A stretch of DNA of 64,000 nucleotides from Myxococcus stipitatus (GTDB lineage Bacteria > Myxococcota > Myxococcia > Myxococcales > Myxococcaceae). Shown here in pieces: positions 41,934 through 49,721 of the stretch; position 1 is the first letter of the stretch, and every line of letters begins with the position of its first letter. Location: assembly GCF_037414475.1 (NCBI RefSeq), contig NZ_CP147913.1, positions 3,720,001 through 3,784,000 on the forward strand, given 5' to 3'. Made by a program: the position numbers and the translations under genes. Below the pieces are notes generated by a model. The model ran no database searches. It was given only the letters and a program-made list of their open reading frames with translations, and had not been told where the DNA came from.

Positions 41934-43081
41934 TGAGGGGTCCCGGTGAGCACGATGGCCGAGGGGCTCGACCCGGAGGGAAACGGTGAGCCGGCGATGG
42001 GGGCGAGTGCTCCCGACGCGGCGTCGAGCGTGTAGACCGAGATGTTGGGGCCCTCCGTCTCGATGTTCGTCAGGTACACGCGCCCGCCCACCAGGTCGAA
42101 CGCGATGAAGCGAGGCCCCCCCAGCGCCGCGAAGGGCGAGCCGGGCACGGGGAGCAGTGCGCCGCTGCCGGGCACGACGGAGAAGCCGGACACGGTGCTG
42201 GCCCCCCAGTCCGCCACGTAGACGAAGCGGCCCGAGGGGTGAATCTTGATTTGCGCGGGGTTCGCGCCCGTCGGAAACGGAGAGCCCGCGACGGGCGTCA
42301 GCGCGCCGGTGAGCGGATGCGAGGCGTAGCCCCAGACGTTGCTGGACAGTCCGTGCGCGACGTAGACCGCGCCCGTGAACGGGTGGACGGCCACGGAGAA
42401 GGGCATCGACCCGGCGGCGAAGGGCGAGCCCTGCACGGGCGTCAGCGCTCCCGTCACGGGGTGGATGGAGTACCCGGAAACGGTGTTCGAGACATCGTTG
42501 GCCACGTACAGGAACCGCCCCAGGGGATTCATCCCGAGCGACAACGGGTGCGGCCCCGTCGCGAGTGGAGACCCGGCCAGCGGCGTCAGGGCTCCCGTCA
42601 CCGCGTCCACCGAGTACGCCGTCAACGTGTCATCCCCCCAGTTCGCCACGTAGGCGAACCGGCCCTGCGGCGTGAAGACCAGGTTGATGGGGCGCACCCC
42701 GGTGGCGAAGGGAGAGCCAGGGATGGGCGACAGCGCTCCGGTCTCCGGGTGGATGGCGTAGACGGAGATGCTCGAGGAGAAATAGTTCAGCGCGTACAGC
42801 AGGCGCCCGTTGGGGTGCAGCCGCATGAACGAGGGGCGCTCGCCAGCCGCGAACGGGGCGAACGGCGCCGCGTCGAGCGCCCCTGTCACCGGGTCGATGA
42901 CGTGCGCGGTGATGTCATGCGTGTAGAAGTGGCTCACGTAGGCGAAGCGCCCGCCGGGCCTCGGGCCTTCCGCGCCCGCGGGGCTTGTCGCGAGCGCGAC
43001 CAGGCACCCGAACATGACGGACCACAGGACGCTTCGGGCCCGCGACATGGGCCGGGGCGTGGGACGAATCTCCAGGAGCAC
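41930..43081 (-). CDS. Secreted lactonase-type beta-propeller protein in the THIQ cluster
   Basis: A 383-residue exported protein. GTG 43081 is preceded by AGAGAGG. The signal peptide is SVLWSVMFGCLVALATSPAGA. The body has about seven repeats of 42-46 residues with the pattern HP.TGALTPV.GSPF.TG..P......P.GRF.YVA, as in YncE/6-phosphogluconolactonase-like seven-bladed propellers. No catalytic residues can be assigned. It lies between a flavin monooxygenase and the MFS exporter, with a four-base overlap to the latter. A periplasmic role in product binding or a late oxidation/hydrolysis step is conceivable. Such propellers are common in myxobacteria, so cluster membership is inferred from the operon only. 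Confidence 0.85.
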   Translation of the reverse strand: MLLEIRPTPRPMSRARSVLWSVMFGCLVALATSPAGAEGPRPGGRFAYVSHFYTHDITAHVIDPVTGALDAAPFAPFAAGERPSFMRLHPNGRLLYALNYFSSSISVYAIHPETGALSPIPGSPFATGVRPINLVFTPQGRFAYVANWGDDTLTAYSVDAVTGALTPLAGSPLATGPHPLSLGMNPLGRFLYVANDVSNTVSGYSIHPVTGALTPVQGSPFAAGSMPFSVAVHPFTGAVYVAHGLSSNVWGYASHPLTGALTPVAGSPFPTGANPAQIKIHPSGRFVYVADWGASTVSGFSVVPGSGALLPVPGSPFAALGGPRFIAFDLVGGRVYLTNIETEGPNISVYTLDAASGALAPIAGSPFPSGSSPSAIVLTGTPQ

Positions 43082-43149
43082 GGCGTCCTCTCTTTCTCGA
43101 CAGGGATGTGGCGTCTGGGGGCCTGGACCGCGGGCCCGGGTGAAAGTCA

Positions 43150-44679
43150 TCAGGCGCTGGCCGCGGTGCGCTCGGGCACGGAGGCGTCGGCCGGTCCGCC
43201 GCACCACCTGTGGAGCACTGCCTCCAGGGCCGGTACCCCCGCGCGCGTCAGTCCCCAGGCGCAGATGCCATCGGGCCGGACGAGCAGCGCGGGAGGAAGG
43301 TCGGCGCGGTCCCACGCGCGGCCGCGCGCCACCACCACCCGGTCCTTCCAGCCCTTCTCCACGACGGCCGCGAAGCGCCCCTCCGGAGTCCTGTCCATGA
43401 GGACGAACCGCCGCTGGCGCAGCAGCTCGTGGAGCCGGACGGGCGCCGTGTCCTGGACATCCAGCCGGACATCCGGGACGCGGCGTCCGACGAGCGAGTG
43501 GGCCCCCGAGCCGCGCGGCGGCGGATAGCGGAGCGTCAGCCCCGCGAACTCCTTCACCACGGGCAACTGGAGCGCCTTCACCTTCAGCGACTGCATGATG
43601 AGCCAGCGCACCAGCCGCAACGGGGCCGCGCTGGATATCTCGTACTTGAACACGAGGTCCGTCTTGCGAAGCGTCGCCTCCGCGATGGGGTGGCGCTCCT
43701 GCTGGTACGAGTCCAGCAAACCCTCCGGCGCGCGGCCCTCGAGCTCCGCGGTCAGCTTCCAAGCGAGGTTGATGGCGTCCTGCACTCCAACCTGGAGCCC
43801 CTGCCCTCCCGAGGGGATGTGCGTGTGCGCGGCGTCTCCCGCGAGCAGCACCCGGCCCACGCGGTAGCGGTCCGCCTGGCGCTGGTCGCTGCGGAAGCGG
43901 GACATCCACAGCGGCTCGTGGATGCCCAGGTCGACGCCGAGGATGCCGCGCACGCTCTCTTCCAGCTCCTCCACCGTGACGGGCTCCTCCAGGGGGACCC
44001 GCATGCGCGCGCGGTCCAGCACGATGAGCCGGAAGGTGCCGTCGCCATAGGGGAAGACCGCCACCGTGCCCCGCGCGCCGGTGATGGCGTGCACGGGGGG
44101 CTCCGGCGCGTGCTTCAGCCGCACGTCCGCGGTGACCAGGGAGCAGTCATAGGACATGCCCTCGAAGCCGATGCCCGACAGGGACCGCACCGCGCTGCGC
44201 ACGCCGTCACACCCGACGACGTAGCTGGCGCGCTCGCTCCACGTCTTGCCGTCCGCGCCCTCCACCTCCAGCGTCACGCCGGAGTCGTCCTGTCCCAGCC
44301 CCACGACGCGGGCCTCGCGAACCAGCTCCGCGCCCGCGCGCAGCGCCCACTCCTCCAGCACCTCCTCCGTGCGGTTCTGGGGCATGATCAACATGAACGG
44401 GAAGCGCGAATCGAGCCGCCCGAAGTCCAGGTAGCTCTTCCCATCTCCCAGCGGGCCGAGCCTCCAGGGCAGGCCCCGCTCGATGGCGGTGTCCGCCTGA
44501 CCGCGCATGTCGAGCAGCTCCATCGTGTACGGCGTCAGGCCGAACGCGCGGGACCACGAGGAGCGCTGGGCGCGGCGCTCCAGGATGCGGCAGGGGATGC
44601 CCGCGCTGGCGAGCTCCGCGGCGAGCGTGAGACCAGTCGGTCCGGCTCCGACGACGATGACCTTCGGGACGAGCGGCAC
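43150..44679 (-). CDS. FAD-dependent aromatic monooxygenase (SacJ/SfmO-like)
   Basis: A 509-residue class A flavoprotein hydroxylase of the PHBH fold. Seen are the FAD motif VIVVGAGPTGLTLAAELA, the central YVVGCDGVRSAVR (DG motif) and the late RVLLAGDAAHTHIPSGGQGLQVGVQDA (GD motif). A thioredoxin-like C-terminal domain is present, as in phenol hydroxylase-type members. It uses NAD(P)H and oxygen to hydroxylate an aromatic ring. In safracin and saframycin clusters enzymes of this type (SacJ, SfmO2) oxidise the phenol ring towards the quinone, and the same role is inferred here. It is 52 bases from the P450 in the same operon. Confidence 0.9.
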   Translation of the reverse strand: MPLVPKVIVVGAGPTGLTLAAELASAGIPCRILERRAQRSSWSRAFGLTPYTMELLDMRGQADTAIERGLPWRLGPLGDGKSYLDFGRLDSRFPFMLIMPQNRTEEVLEEWALRAGAELVREARVVGLGQDDSGVTLEVEGADGKTWSERASYVVGCDGVRSAVRSLSGIGFEGMSYDCSLVTADVRLKHAPEPPVHAITGARGTVAVFPYGDGTFRLIVLDRARMRVPLEEPVTVEELEESVRGILGVDLGIHEPLWMSRFRSDQRQADRYRVGRVLLAGDAAHTHIPSGGQGLQVGVQDAINLAWKLTAELEGRAPEGLLDSYQQERHPIAEATLRKTDLVFKYEISSAAPLRLVRWLIMQSLKVKALQLPVVKEFAGLTLRYPPPRGSGAHSLVGRRVPDVRLDVQDTAPVRLHELLRQRRFVLMDRTPEGRFAAVVEKGWKDRVVVARGRAWDRADLPPALLVRPDGICAWGLTRAGVPALEAVLHRWCGGPADASVPERTAASA

Positions 44680-44731
44680 GGGGCTCCTCGAGGCGACGGC
44701 GGGATGGGGTGGGCGGCTTCGGAGTCCGGAC

Positions 44732-46150
44732 TCAGACCAGCTCCACGGACGCGTGGATGTTTCCGCGCACGGGCGCAGCCGGCGGCCGGTGGTCGGGCGC
44801 GTGCAGCACCATGGGCAACCCCAGCTTGGGGACCAGCGAGATGCGCATCGCCCGGTCGATGCGTGCCCCCGGGACGAGCGCCGGCCGGAAGCGCTGCAAC
44901 ACCATGGACAGCACCAGCTTCATCTCCAGCTGGGCCATGTGGCGCCCCAGGCAGTTGTGGGGACCGGCGCCGAAGGGCGTGTACTCGTGCACCGTGGGCG
45001 TGGCCGTCCGCCACCGCTCCGGGTCGAACCGCTGGGGGTTCGGAAAGAGCTCCGGCAGCCGGTGCGTCACGTAGGCGCTCGCGAACACCATGGCGCCCTC
45101 GGGAAGCTCATAGCCGCCCAACTGGCACGCCTCGCTCGTGTAACGCATCAGGAACGAGGCGGGCGGGAACAGCCGCAGGCTCTCCTTGATGACCAGGTCC
45201 AGGTACTCCAGCTTCTTGAGCTGCTCCACCGTGGGAGGCGCGTCGCCCAGCGTCGTGCGCAGCTCGTCCTGGAGCGTGGCCATCACCTGGGGATGGCGGT
45301 CCAGGAGGAAGAGCGTCCACGTCATCGACGCGGCGCTCGTGGAGTGGCACAGGACGTTGTAGGCCTCGCCCACGAGCTCGTCGTCCGTGAGCCCGTTCCC
45401 GTTCTCATCCCGCGCAGTGACGAGCGCGGAGAGCACGTCCACCTGCCCCGCCTCCGCCGCCCGCTTGCGCTGGATGAGCCCGGCCAGGATGTCCTCAATC
45501 TCCCGAGCGACGGCCAGCATCTCCCGGTAGGGCGTGCCCGGCAGGTCCACGCGGACCAGCAACGTGGTGGGCGCGGACGCCAGCTCCAGCAGCCGCGCGA
45601 TGAGCTTCTCCAGCCGCTCGCCATCCCCGGCCGGGTCCAGGCCGAACATCGTCTGCATGGCGATGCGCATGATGAGCCGCAGCAAGTCCAGGTCGAGCCG
45701 GGAGCGCGTCTGCCCCACCTTCCACTTCTCCAGCTCCGCCTGGGTGAACCGGACGATGGTGTCCCGGCACGCGTCGATGCGCTGGGGACGGAAGGCGGGC
45801 TGCATCAGCGTGCGGTGCTTGCGGTGGGCCGCGCCGTTGAGCCGCAGCAACCCGAACGTCAGCCGCTCCATGGCCGAATCGCGGGGCAGGTTGCTCTCGC
45901 GGAAGGAGTCCGAGATGTAGCGGTCCGACTGGGTGAAGAGAATCTGGTTGTACTCGGGGCCCAGCGCGTACACGTGCCGAGGCCGCCGAGGGTCCCACGC
46001 GCTGACGGGGCCGTAGCGCTCGAACGCCCGCATGAAGTGCGCGGGTGGGTCCCCCAACATCCGGAGCCCCTCCAGCTGCCATCCAATCAACGGCAGCGAG
46101 CGAGGCCCCGGAAGGCGGGGCGCGCGAGCCTCCACGGCCCCGGCCGTCAT
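44732..46150 (-). CDS. Cytochrome P450 with an altered I-helix motif
   Basis: A 472-residue P450. Heme-ligand loop FGAGPHNCLGRHMA, ExxR in IKESLRLFPP and PERW (FDPERW) are intact. The oxygen-activating I-helix segment, normally AGHETT or AGxDT, reads CHSTSAAS: the acidic residue is Ser and two residues are missing ahead of it, although Thr is retained. This may change proton delivery or the reaction. ATG 46150 overlaps the upstream methyltransferase stop by four bases. In the saframycin family P450s serve as late-stage oxidases; the exact step is not known from sequence. There is no membrane anchor, so it is probably soluble. Confidence 0.9.
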   Translation of the reverse strand: MTAGAVEARAPRLPGPRSLPLIGWQLEGLRMLGDPPAHFMRAFERYGPVSAWDPRRPRHVYALGPEYNQILFTQSDRYISDSFRESNLPRDSAMERLTFGLLRLNGAAHRKHRTLMQPAFRPQRIDACRDTIVRFTQAELEKWKVGQTRSRLDLDLLRLIMRIAMQTMFGLDPAGDGERLEKLIARLLELASAPTTLLVRVDLPGTPYREMLAVAREIEDILAGLIQRKRAAEAGQVDVLSALVTARDENGNGLTDDELVGEAYNVLCHSTSAASMTWTLFLLDRHPQVMATLQDELRTTLGDAPPTVEQLKKLEYLDLVIKESLRLFPPASFLMRYTSEACQLGGYELPEGAMVFASAYVTHRLPELFPNPQRFDPERWRTATPTVHEYTPFGAGPHNCLGRHMAQLEMKLVLSMVLQRFRPALVPGARIDRAMRISLVPKLGLPMVLHAPDHRPPAAPVRGNIHASVELV

Positions 46151-47010
46151 GACACGCTCCGCACGGCCGCGTCTGCCGGGCGCTCCGCGGAGGCGATGAC
46201 GAAGTCCAGGTTCTCGAAGGTGCCGAACCGCTTGAGGTAGGCGCGCGCCGCCCAACGCACCAGCGGGTTCATCCGCTCCGCCATCTCGCCCTCGCCCACC
46301 CGCCGCAACAGGAAGGAGGAATAGGGCGGGCAGACGTGCTCGCGGATGGACTGGACCTCCACCGCGCCGAAGCCCTCGGTCGCGAGCTTCCGAGCGTAGA
46401 CGTCGCGGGTGTACATGTTGTCACCCTTGATGTGCATGTTCTGCCGCTCGAAGGCGCCCACCTTCTGTCCGGGCATCGGCAGGATGTCCGCCAGCACGAC
46501 ACGGCCGCCCGGCTTGAGGACCCGGAAGGCCTGACGGAAGAAGGCCTCACGCGTGTTGAAGTGGTGGGCGGCCTCCACGCACACCACCTTGTCGAACGTG
46601 CGGTCCTCGAAGGGCAGCTCCGTGGCCGAGGCCGCCCACAGGTTGATGCGCCCGCCCATGCCCCGCTCGAGGACACGGGCCTGCACCACCTTCAGCTGCG
46701 ATTCGCTGATGTTGACCGCGTCGATGCGCGCCGGCCCGAACTCCTCCATCCACAGGAGGTCCTGGTCCCCGAAGCCGCACCCCACGTCGAGGAGCCGATC
46801 CCCGGGGCCGAGCCGGGCCGTGCGCGCGACCAGCCGCACCAACGCACGCGCCGCCTCGTCCAACGTGGCCGGAGCGTCCTTCCAGAAGCCCATGTTCATG
46901 AACATGCTCTCCTCGGAGAGAGAGCCGCCCTGGGCCAGGAAGCCATAGTGTGCGCGGACGCGGTAATCGTGCAGGCTCAGCTTACGGTATGCGTGTTGAA
47001 GGATGTTCAT
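46147..47010 (-). CDS. SAM methyltransferase (candidate N-methyltransferase of the THIQ cluster)
   Basis: A 287-residue class I methyltransferase of the UbiE/EryG/sterol-MT type. Motif I is LLDVGCGFGDQDLLW, followed by DAVNISESQLKVVQAR and LPFEDRTFDKVVCVEAAHHF (motif II) and LKPGGRVVLADI (motif III). Start ATG 47010 (MNILQHAYRKL) is the first within the fold. Saframycin-type pathways need a C-, an O- and an N-methylation. The O- and C-methyltransferase roles are better matched by two other genes here, so N-methylation is the remaining likely role. It overlaps the P450 by four bases. Assignment of the target is inference. Confidence 0.85.
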   Translation of the reverse strand: MNILQHAYRKLSLHDYRVRAHYGFLAQGGSLSEESMFMNMGFWKDAPATLDEAARALVRLVARTARLGPGDRLLDVGCGFGDQDLLWMEEFGPARIDAVNISESQLKVVQARVLERGMGGRINLWAASATELPFEDRTFDKVVCVEAAHHFNTREAFFRQAFRVLKPGGRVVLADILPMPGQKVGAFERQNMHIKGDNMYTRDVYARKLATEGFGAVEVQSIREHVCPPYSSFLLRRVGEGEMAERMNPLVRWAARAYLKRFGTFENLDFVIASAERPADAAVRSVS

Positions 47011-47082
47011 GGACCCACCTGTTTGGGATTGCGTTCCATCGAGCGCGGCGGGCGCCCGCGGCACGGCGGCGGACGGTTGGCG

Positions 47083-48159
47083 CTACTTGGTGGCCTGGAC
47101 CACGCCGTGGGGCGTCCAGGCGCCGCAGGGGATGCGGTCGGCGCGCTTGAAGCCCGCCACCTTCAGCCAGGACTCGTACTGGTCCCACGAGTAGATCATC
47201 CCGCCCTCCGCGGGGATGGCCGCGAAGTACACGCTGTCCAGCGCCGCCATCAGCGGGCCGTCACCCGCGTCGTTGGAGATGGAGCTGAAGATGACCACCC
47301 GGCCACCGGGAGGCAGCGCCTCATAGGCCCGGCGCAGCAGGGAGGTGTTCTCCTCCGGCGTCCAGATGACGAGCTGATGAGAGAACAGGACGCAGTCGTG
47401 GCCCGGGGGGAACGGCTCCGCGAACATGTCGCCCGCGTGGACCTTGATGCGCTCCGACAGCCCGGCCTCCGCGATGCGCCGGCGCGTCAGGGGCGCGGTC
47501 CCCGGAATCTCCAGGACCGTCACCTCCAGGTTCGGGTACGCCTGGGCCAGCGCGATGGCGTTCACCCCGTCGCCGCCGCCCGCGTCCAGCACCTTGCGCA
47601 CGCCGGAGAAGTCCACGTGCTTGAACAAGAGCGGGTTGGACAGCTCCGACCACGAGCGCATGTACTCGTAGAAGACCCGCTCCATGTGGGGGTTCTCCGA
47701 CAAGCGGTGGTACAGGTCCCGCCCCCCGCCACGCACGCGGCGCAGGCCCACGTTGCGGTTGGACTTGAGCGACTCCGTGAAGTCGACCTGGCCCTCGTAG
47801 CAGATGTACTGCTCGAACCCGACGACCGACTTGAAGATGTCCCAGGTCTCCTCCTGGAACATGCGGCTGATGACCGCCGCGTTGCGGTACTTCCCGTCCA
47901 CCTTCTCCGTCAGCCGCAGGGACGTGGTGCCCAGCAGCAGGATATCGATGGCCCGAGGCTGCAACTCCAGCCGCTTGGCGATCTCCTCCTTCACCAGGCC
48001 CGGCTTGTGCTCGAGCAGCTCGAACAGGTTGAGCTCGCAGGCCGCGTTCAGGTACTGGGCCGCGGAGGCGCCGAAGAGGATGAACGTCAGGTCATCGTGC
48101 GTCAGCGGCCCCGTGGCGGGCCGCGCCGGCACCTTCAAAAGCGCGTTGTCGGTCTTCAT
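47083..48159 (-). CDS. SAM methyltransferase, likely tyrosine C-methyltransferase (SfmM2/SacF-like)
   Basis: A 358-residue methyltransferase with an N-terminal winged-helix dimerisation domain (ASAAQYLNAACELNLFELLEH, GLVKEEIAKRLELQPRAIDIL) and a C-terminal SAM domain (VRKVLDAGGGDGVNAIALA, VTVLEIP, GDMFAEPFPPGHD, GGRVVIFSS). This is the architecture of small-molecule methyltransferases such as hydroxyneurosporene O-MT. SfmM2 and SacF, which put the 3-methyl group on tyrosine, have this size and type. GGAGG lies before ATG 48159. It follows MbtH and the SfmD-like gene, as expected for the three-step synthesis of the modified tyrosine. An O-methylation role is the alternative. Confidence 0.82.
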   Translation of the reverse strand: MKTDNALLKVPARPATGPLTHDDLTFILFGASAAQYLNAACELNLFELLEHKPGLVKEEIAKRLELQPRAIDILLLGTTSLRLTEKVDGKYRNAAVISRMFQEETWDIFKSVVGFEQYICYEGQVDFTESLKSNRNVGLRRVRGGGRDLYHRLSENPHMERVFYEYMRSWSELSNPLLFKHVDFSGVRKVLDAGGGDGVNAIALAQAYPNLEVTVLEIPGTAPLTRRRIAEAGLSERIKVHAGDMFAEPFPPGHDCVLFSHQLVIWTPEENTSLLRRAYEALPPGGRVVIFSSISNDAGDGPLMAALDSVYFAAIPAEGGMIYSWDQYESWLKVAGFKRADRIPCGAWTPHGVVQATK

Positions 48160-48280
48160 CTGGGTGTTCCTCCACTTCAAGGGATTACAGTCGTTCGACC
48201 GGCCACATCACGAAGGCAAGGCTCCGCCAGGACCCGCGGGGGCCTCGTCCTCGACTGATTCCTAGGGAGACGGCAAAGCC

Positions 48281-48493
48281 TTACGGCATCTGCTCACACC
48301 GGAGGGACCGCGGGCACATGTCCGTCCAGGTCTTGTTGAGATGGGTCAGACAGTCCGCGCGGACCCCGGGGAATCCCTTATCAATCCAGCGGAAGGAATT
48401 GAGACGCCCCACCGGCCGAAGAGAGTATCGTCCTTCAGGGTTCACCACGGCCTTGCATGACACGGATTCGTCACTGCCCACGAATACAGCCAT
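48281..48493 (-). CDS. MbtH-like NRPS accessory protein (divergent)
   Basis: A 70-residue protein matching MbtH proteins, which bind and activate adenylation domains. Seen are VNPEGRYSLRP (normally NxEgQySLWP), the GFPG turn, CLTHLNKTWTDMCPRSLR (normally CL.yI...WTDMRP.SLR). Two of the usual tryptophans are lost (SLRP in place of SLWP, and SFRWI in place of the GW pair), so it is divergent. ATG 48493 is preceded by GGAGG. Saframycin and safracin clusters each carry an MbtH gene (SfmF/SacE). It probably serves the adenylation domains of the three NRPSs encoded on the other strand. Confidence 0.9.
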   Translation of the reverse strand: MAVFVGSDESVSCKAVVNPEGRYSLRPVGRLNSFRWIDKGFPGVRADCLTHLNKTWTDMCPRSLRCEQMP

Positions 48494-48551
48494 TGTCTCG
48501 GTCCTCCCCCCCAACTCCAGGGAACCAATATTCAGCAGGTCGCCGCGGCGC

Positions 48552-49562
48552 TCACTCCTTCACGAGATGGAGGCGCACGCGTTTGAAGTGTTCCAATATT
48601 TCCACGGCGGACTTTTCCGTCCGCTCGGCCATCAACAGACTGGTGCGCTCGGTCCCCACGAAGCTGGCACACACGGTTTTATGTGCGTCATAGGCCCGTG
48701 CAACAGATTGGTAGAATTCCTCGCGCGCACTCTCCAACTCCGCCGGGAGCCGAGAAAAGACAGGTCTCAGCCCGGAGAGGACCTTCACCATGTATTCGTG
48801 GTCACGCCATCGCAAACCCGTCATGCCGGGGGGCGCCACGGGAGGCATCAGCGTGGGGCGGACCGACTTCTCGTAAGCCGTATAGGAGTAATCGCCGGTG
48901 AATCGCAGCGCCGCCTCGGCGCCATCCATCAGGGCGGTGACGCGCTCCAGGGCGGAGCGCGCGAACTCGAGGTTCTCCGTCTCCACGCCCTCGCGCAGGC
49001 CGTGGAGGAGCACCACCATCCCCTGCACCAGCGACATGAAGACATAGTGCCCACGCGTCCACCGACGCAATGCGTCCCGCTCGCCGGAGGCCGTCGAGCG
49101 GGGAGGCGGGAGCGGCTCGGCGCCCTCCCGGTGGAAGGGCCTGTCCAGGAGCACGTCGAAGAGCACGCTGAAGGCATGACGCAGTCGCCCCCACGCCGCG
49201 GGCTCCAGGTCCGTGCCGCTCGTGAGCGCTTCGTCCAGGAGCGTCACGAAGCCGTGGAGCGTGCTCTGGACAAGCAACGGCACCACCTGTCCGTCCACTC
49301 GGACAATGGCAAATGCCTGGTCATTGTCCTTGTTGCCCTGGGAGGCCTCTGGATCATCCACCACGGGCATGAAGTCCGCGGGCCCCAGCCCCAACCGGGC
49401 CAGCGCATCCCTGGCGGCGAGCATCGCCTGCTCCTCGGGGGAGCTCCGGTGCAGTCTGGCCAAGGGCTCCAAAACCGCCACGTGCGCGGCGGCTCCTTGG
49501 AGCTCACCGCGCACGCGTGGCAGCCGCTCAGGTCGCAAGAGATAGATACCCAGCGCCGTCAC
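48552..49562 (-). CDS. SfmD-like heme enzyme, 3-methyltyrosine hydroxylase
   Basis: A 336-residue helical protein from GTG 49562, which has AAGGAGAC just upstream; the frame is open 27 codons further. SfmD and relatives use peroxide to hydroxylate 3-methyl-tyrosine at C5. They have a tryptophan 2,3-dioxygenase-like fold and bind heme through an HxnHxxxC motif. Here His255 (in WRDHEYM) is followed 39 residues later by His294 and Cys298 (AHKTVC), a full match with the same kind of spacing. The RFTGDYSYTAYEKSVRPTLMPP block also recalls TDO/PrnB-type proteins. It lies beside MbtH and the C-methyltransferase and is divergent from the NRPS operon. Confidence 0.85.
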   Translation of the reverse strand: MTALGIYLLRPERLPRVRGELQGAAAHVAVLEPLARLHRSSPEEQAMLAARDALARLGLGPADFMPVVDDPEASQGNKDNDQAFAIVRVDGQVVPLLVQSTLHGFVTLLDEALTSGTDLEPAAWGRLRHAFSVLFDVLLDRPFHREGAEPLPPPRSTASGERDALRRWTRGHYVFMSLVQGMVVLLHGLREGVETENLEFARSALERVTALMDGAEAALRFTGDYSYTAYEKSVRPTLMPPVAPPGMTGLRWRDHEYMVKVLSGLRPVFSRLPAELESAREEFYQSVARAYDAHKTVCASFVGTERTSLLMAERTEKSAVEILEHFKRVRLHLVKE

Positions 49563-49721
49563 GTTTGCGTCTCCTTGCCAATCACTGGCATCCCCACCCG
49601 TTGCCAGCACATTGGCATGATTATGTTGTTTTGACAACTTCAATTGACTTTCAAGAATTTTGCCTTTACGGTCTTGGCCTTACACCAGCCATGGTTGGAG
49701 TTGTCCTGGAGGCATCTTCCC
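49563..49721. promoter_or_regulatory. Divergent control region of the THIQ cluster
   Basis: This 159-bp, AT-rich spacer separates the SfmD-like gene (minus) from the NRPS operon (plus). For the NRPS genes a candidate promoter is TTGACT (49644-49649), 17 bases, then TACGGT (49667-49672), giving a leader of about 43 bases with GGAGG at 49708-49712 nine bases before the GTG start. A TTGACA occurs at 49631-49636 inside the palindromic stretch GTTGTTTTGACAACTT. Promoters for both arms of the cluster must lie here, so it is the natural place for co-regulation. Confidence 0.55.

Noticed and set aside
48552-49562. Assignment as a PrnB-type (pyrrolnitrin) enzyme
   Set aside because: Some helix similarity exists through the shared TDO-like fold, but the H-x38-H-x3-C motif and the cluster context point to SfmD.
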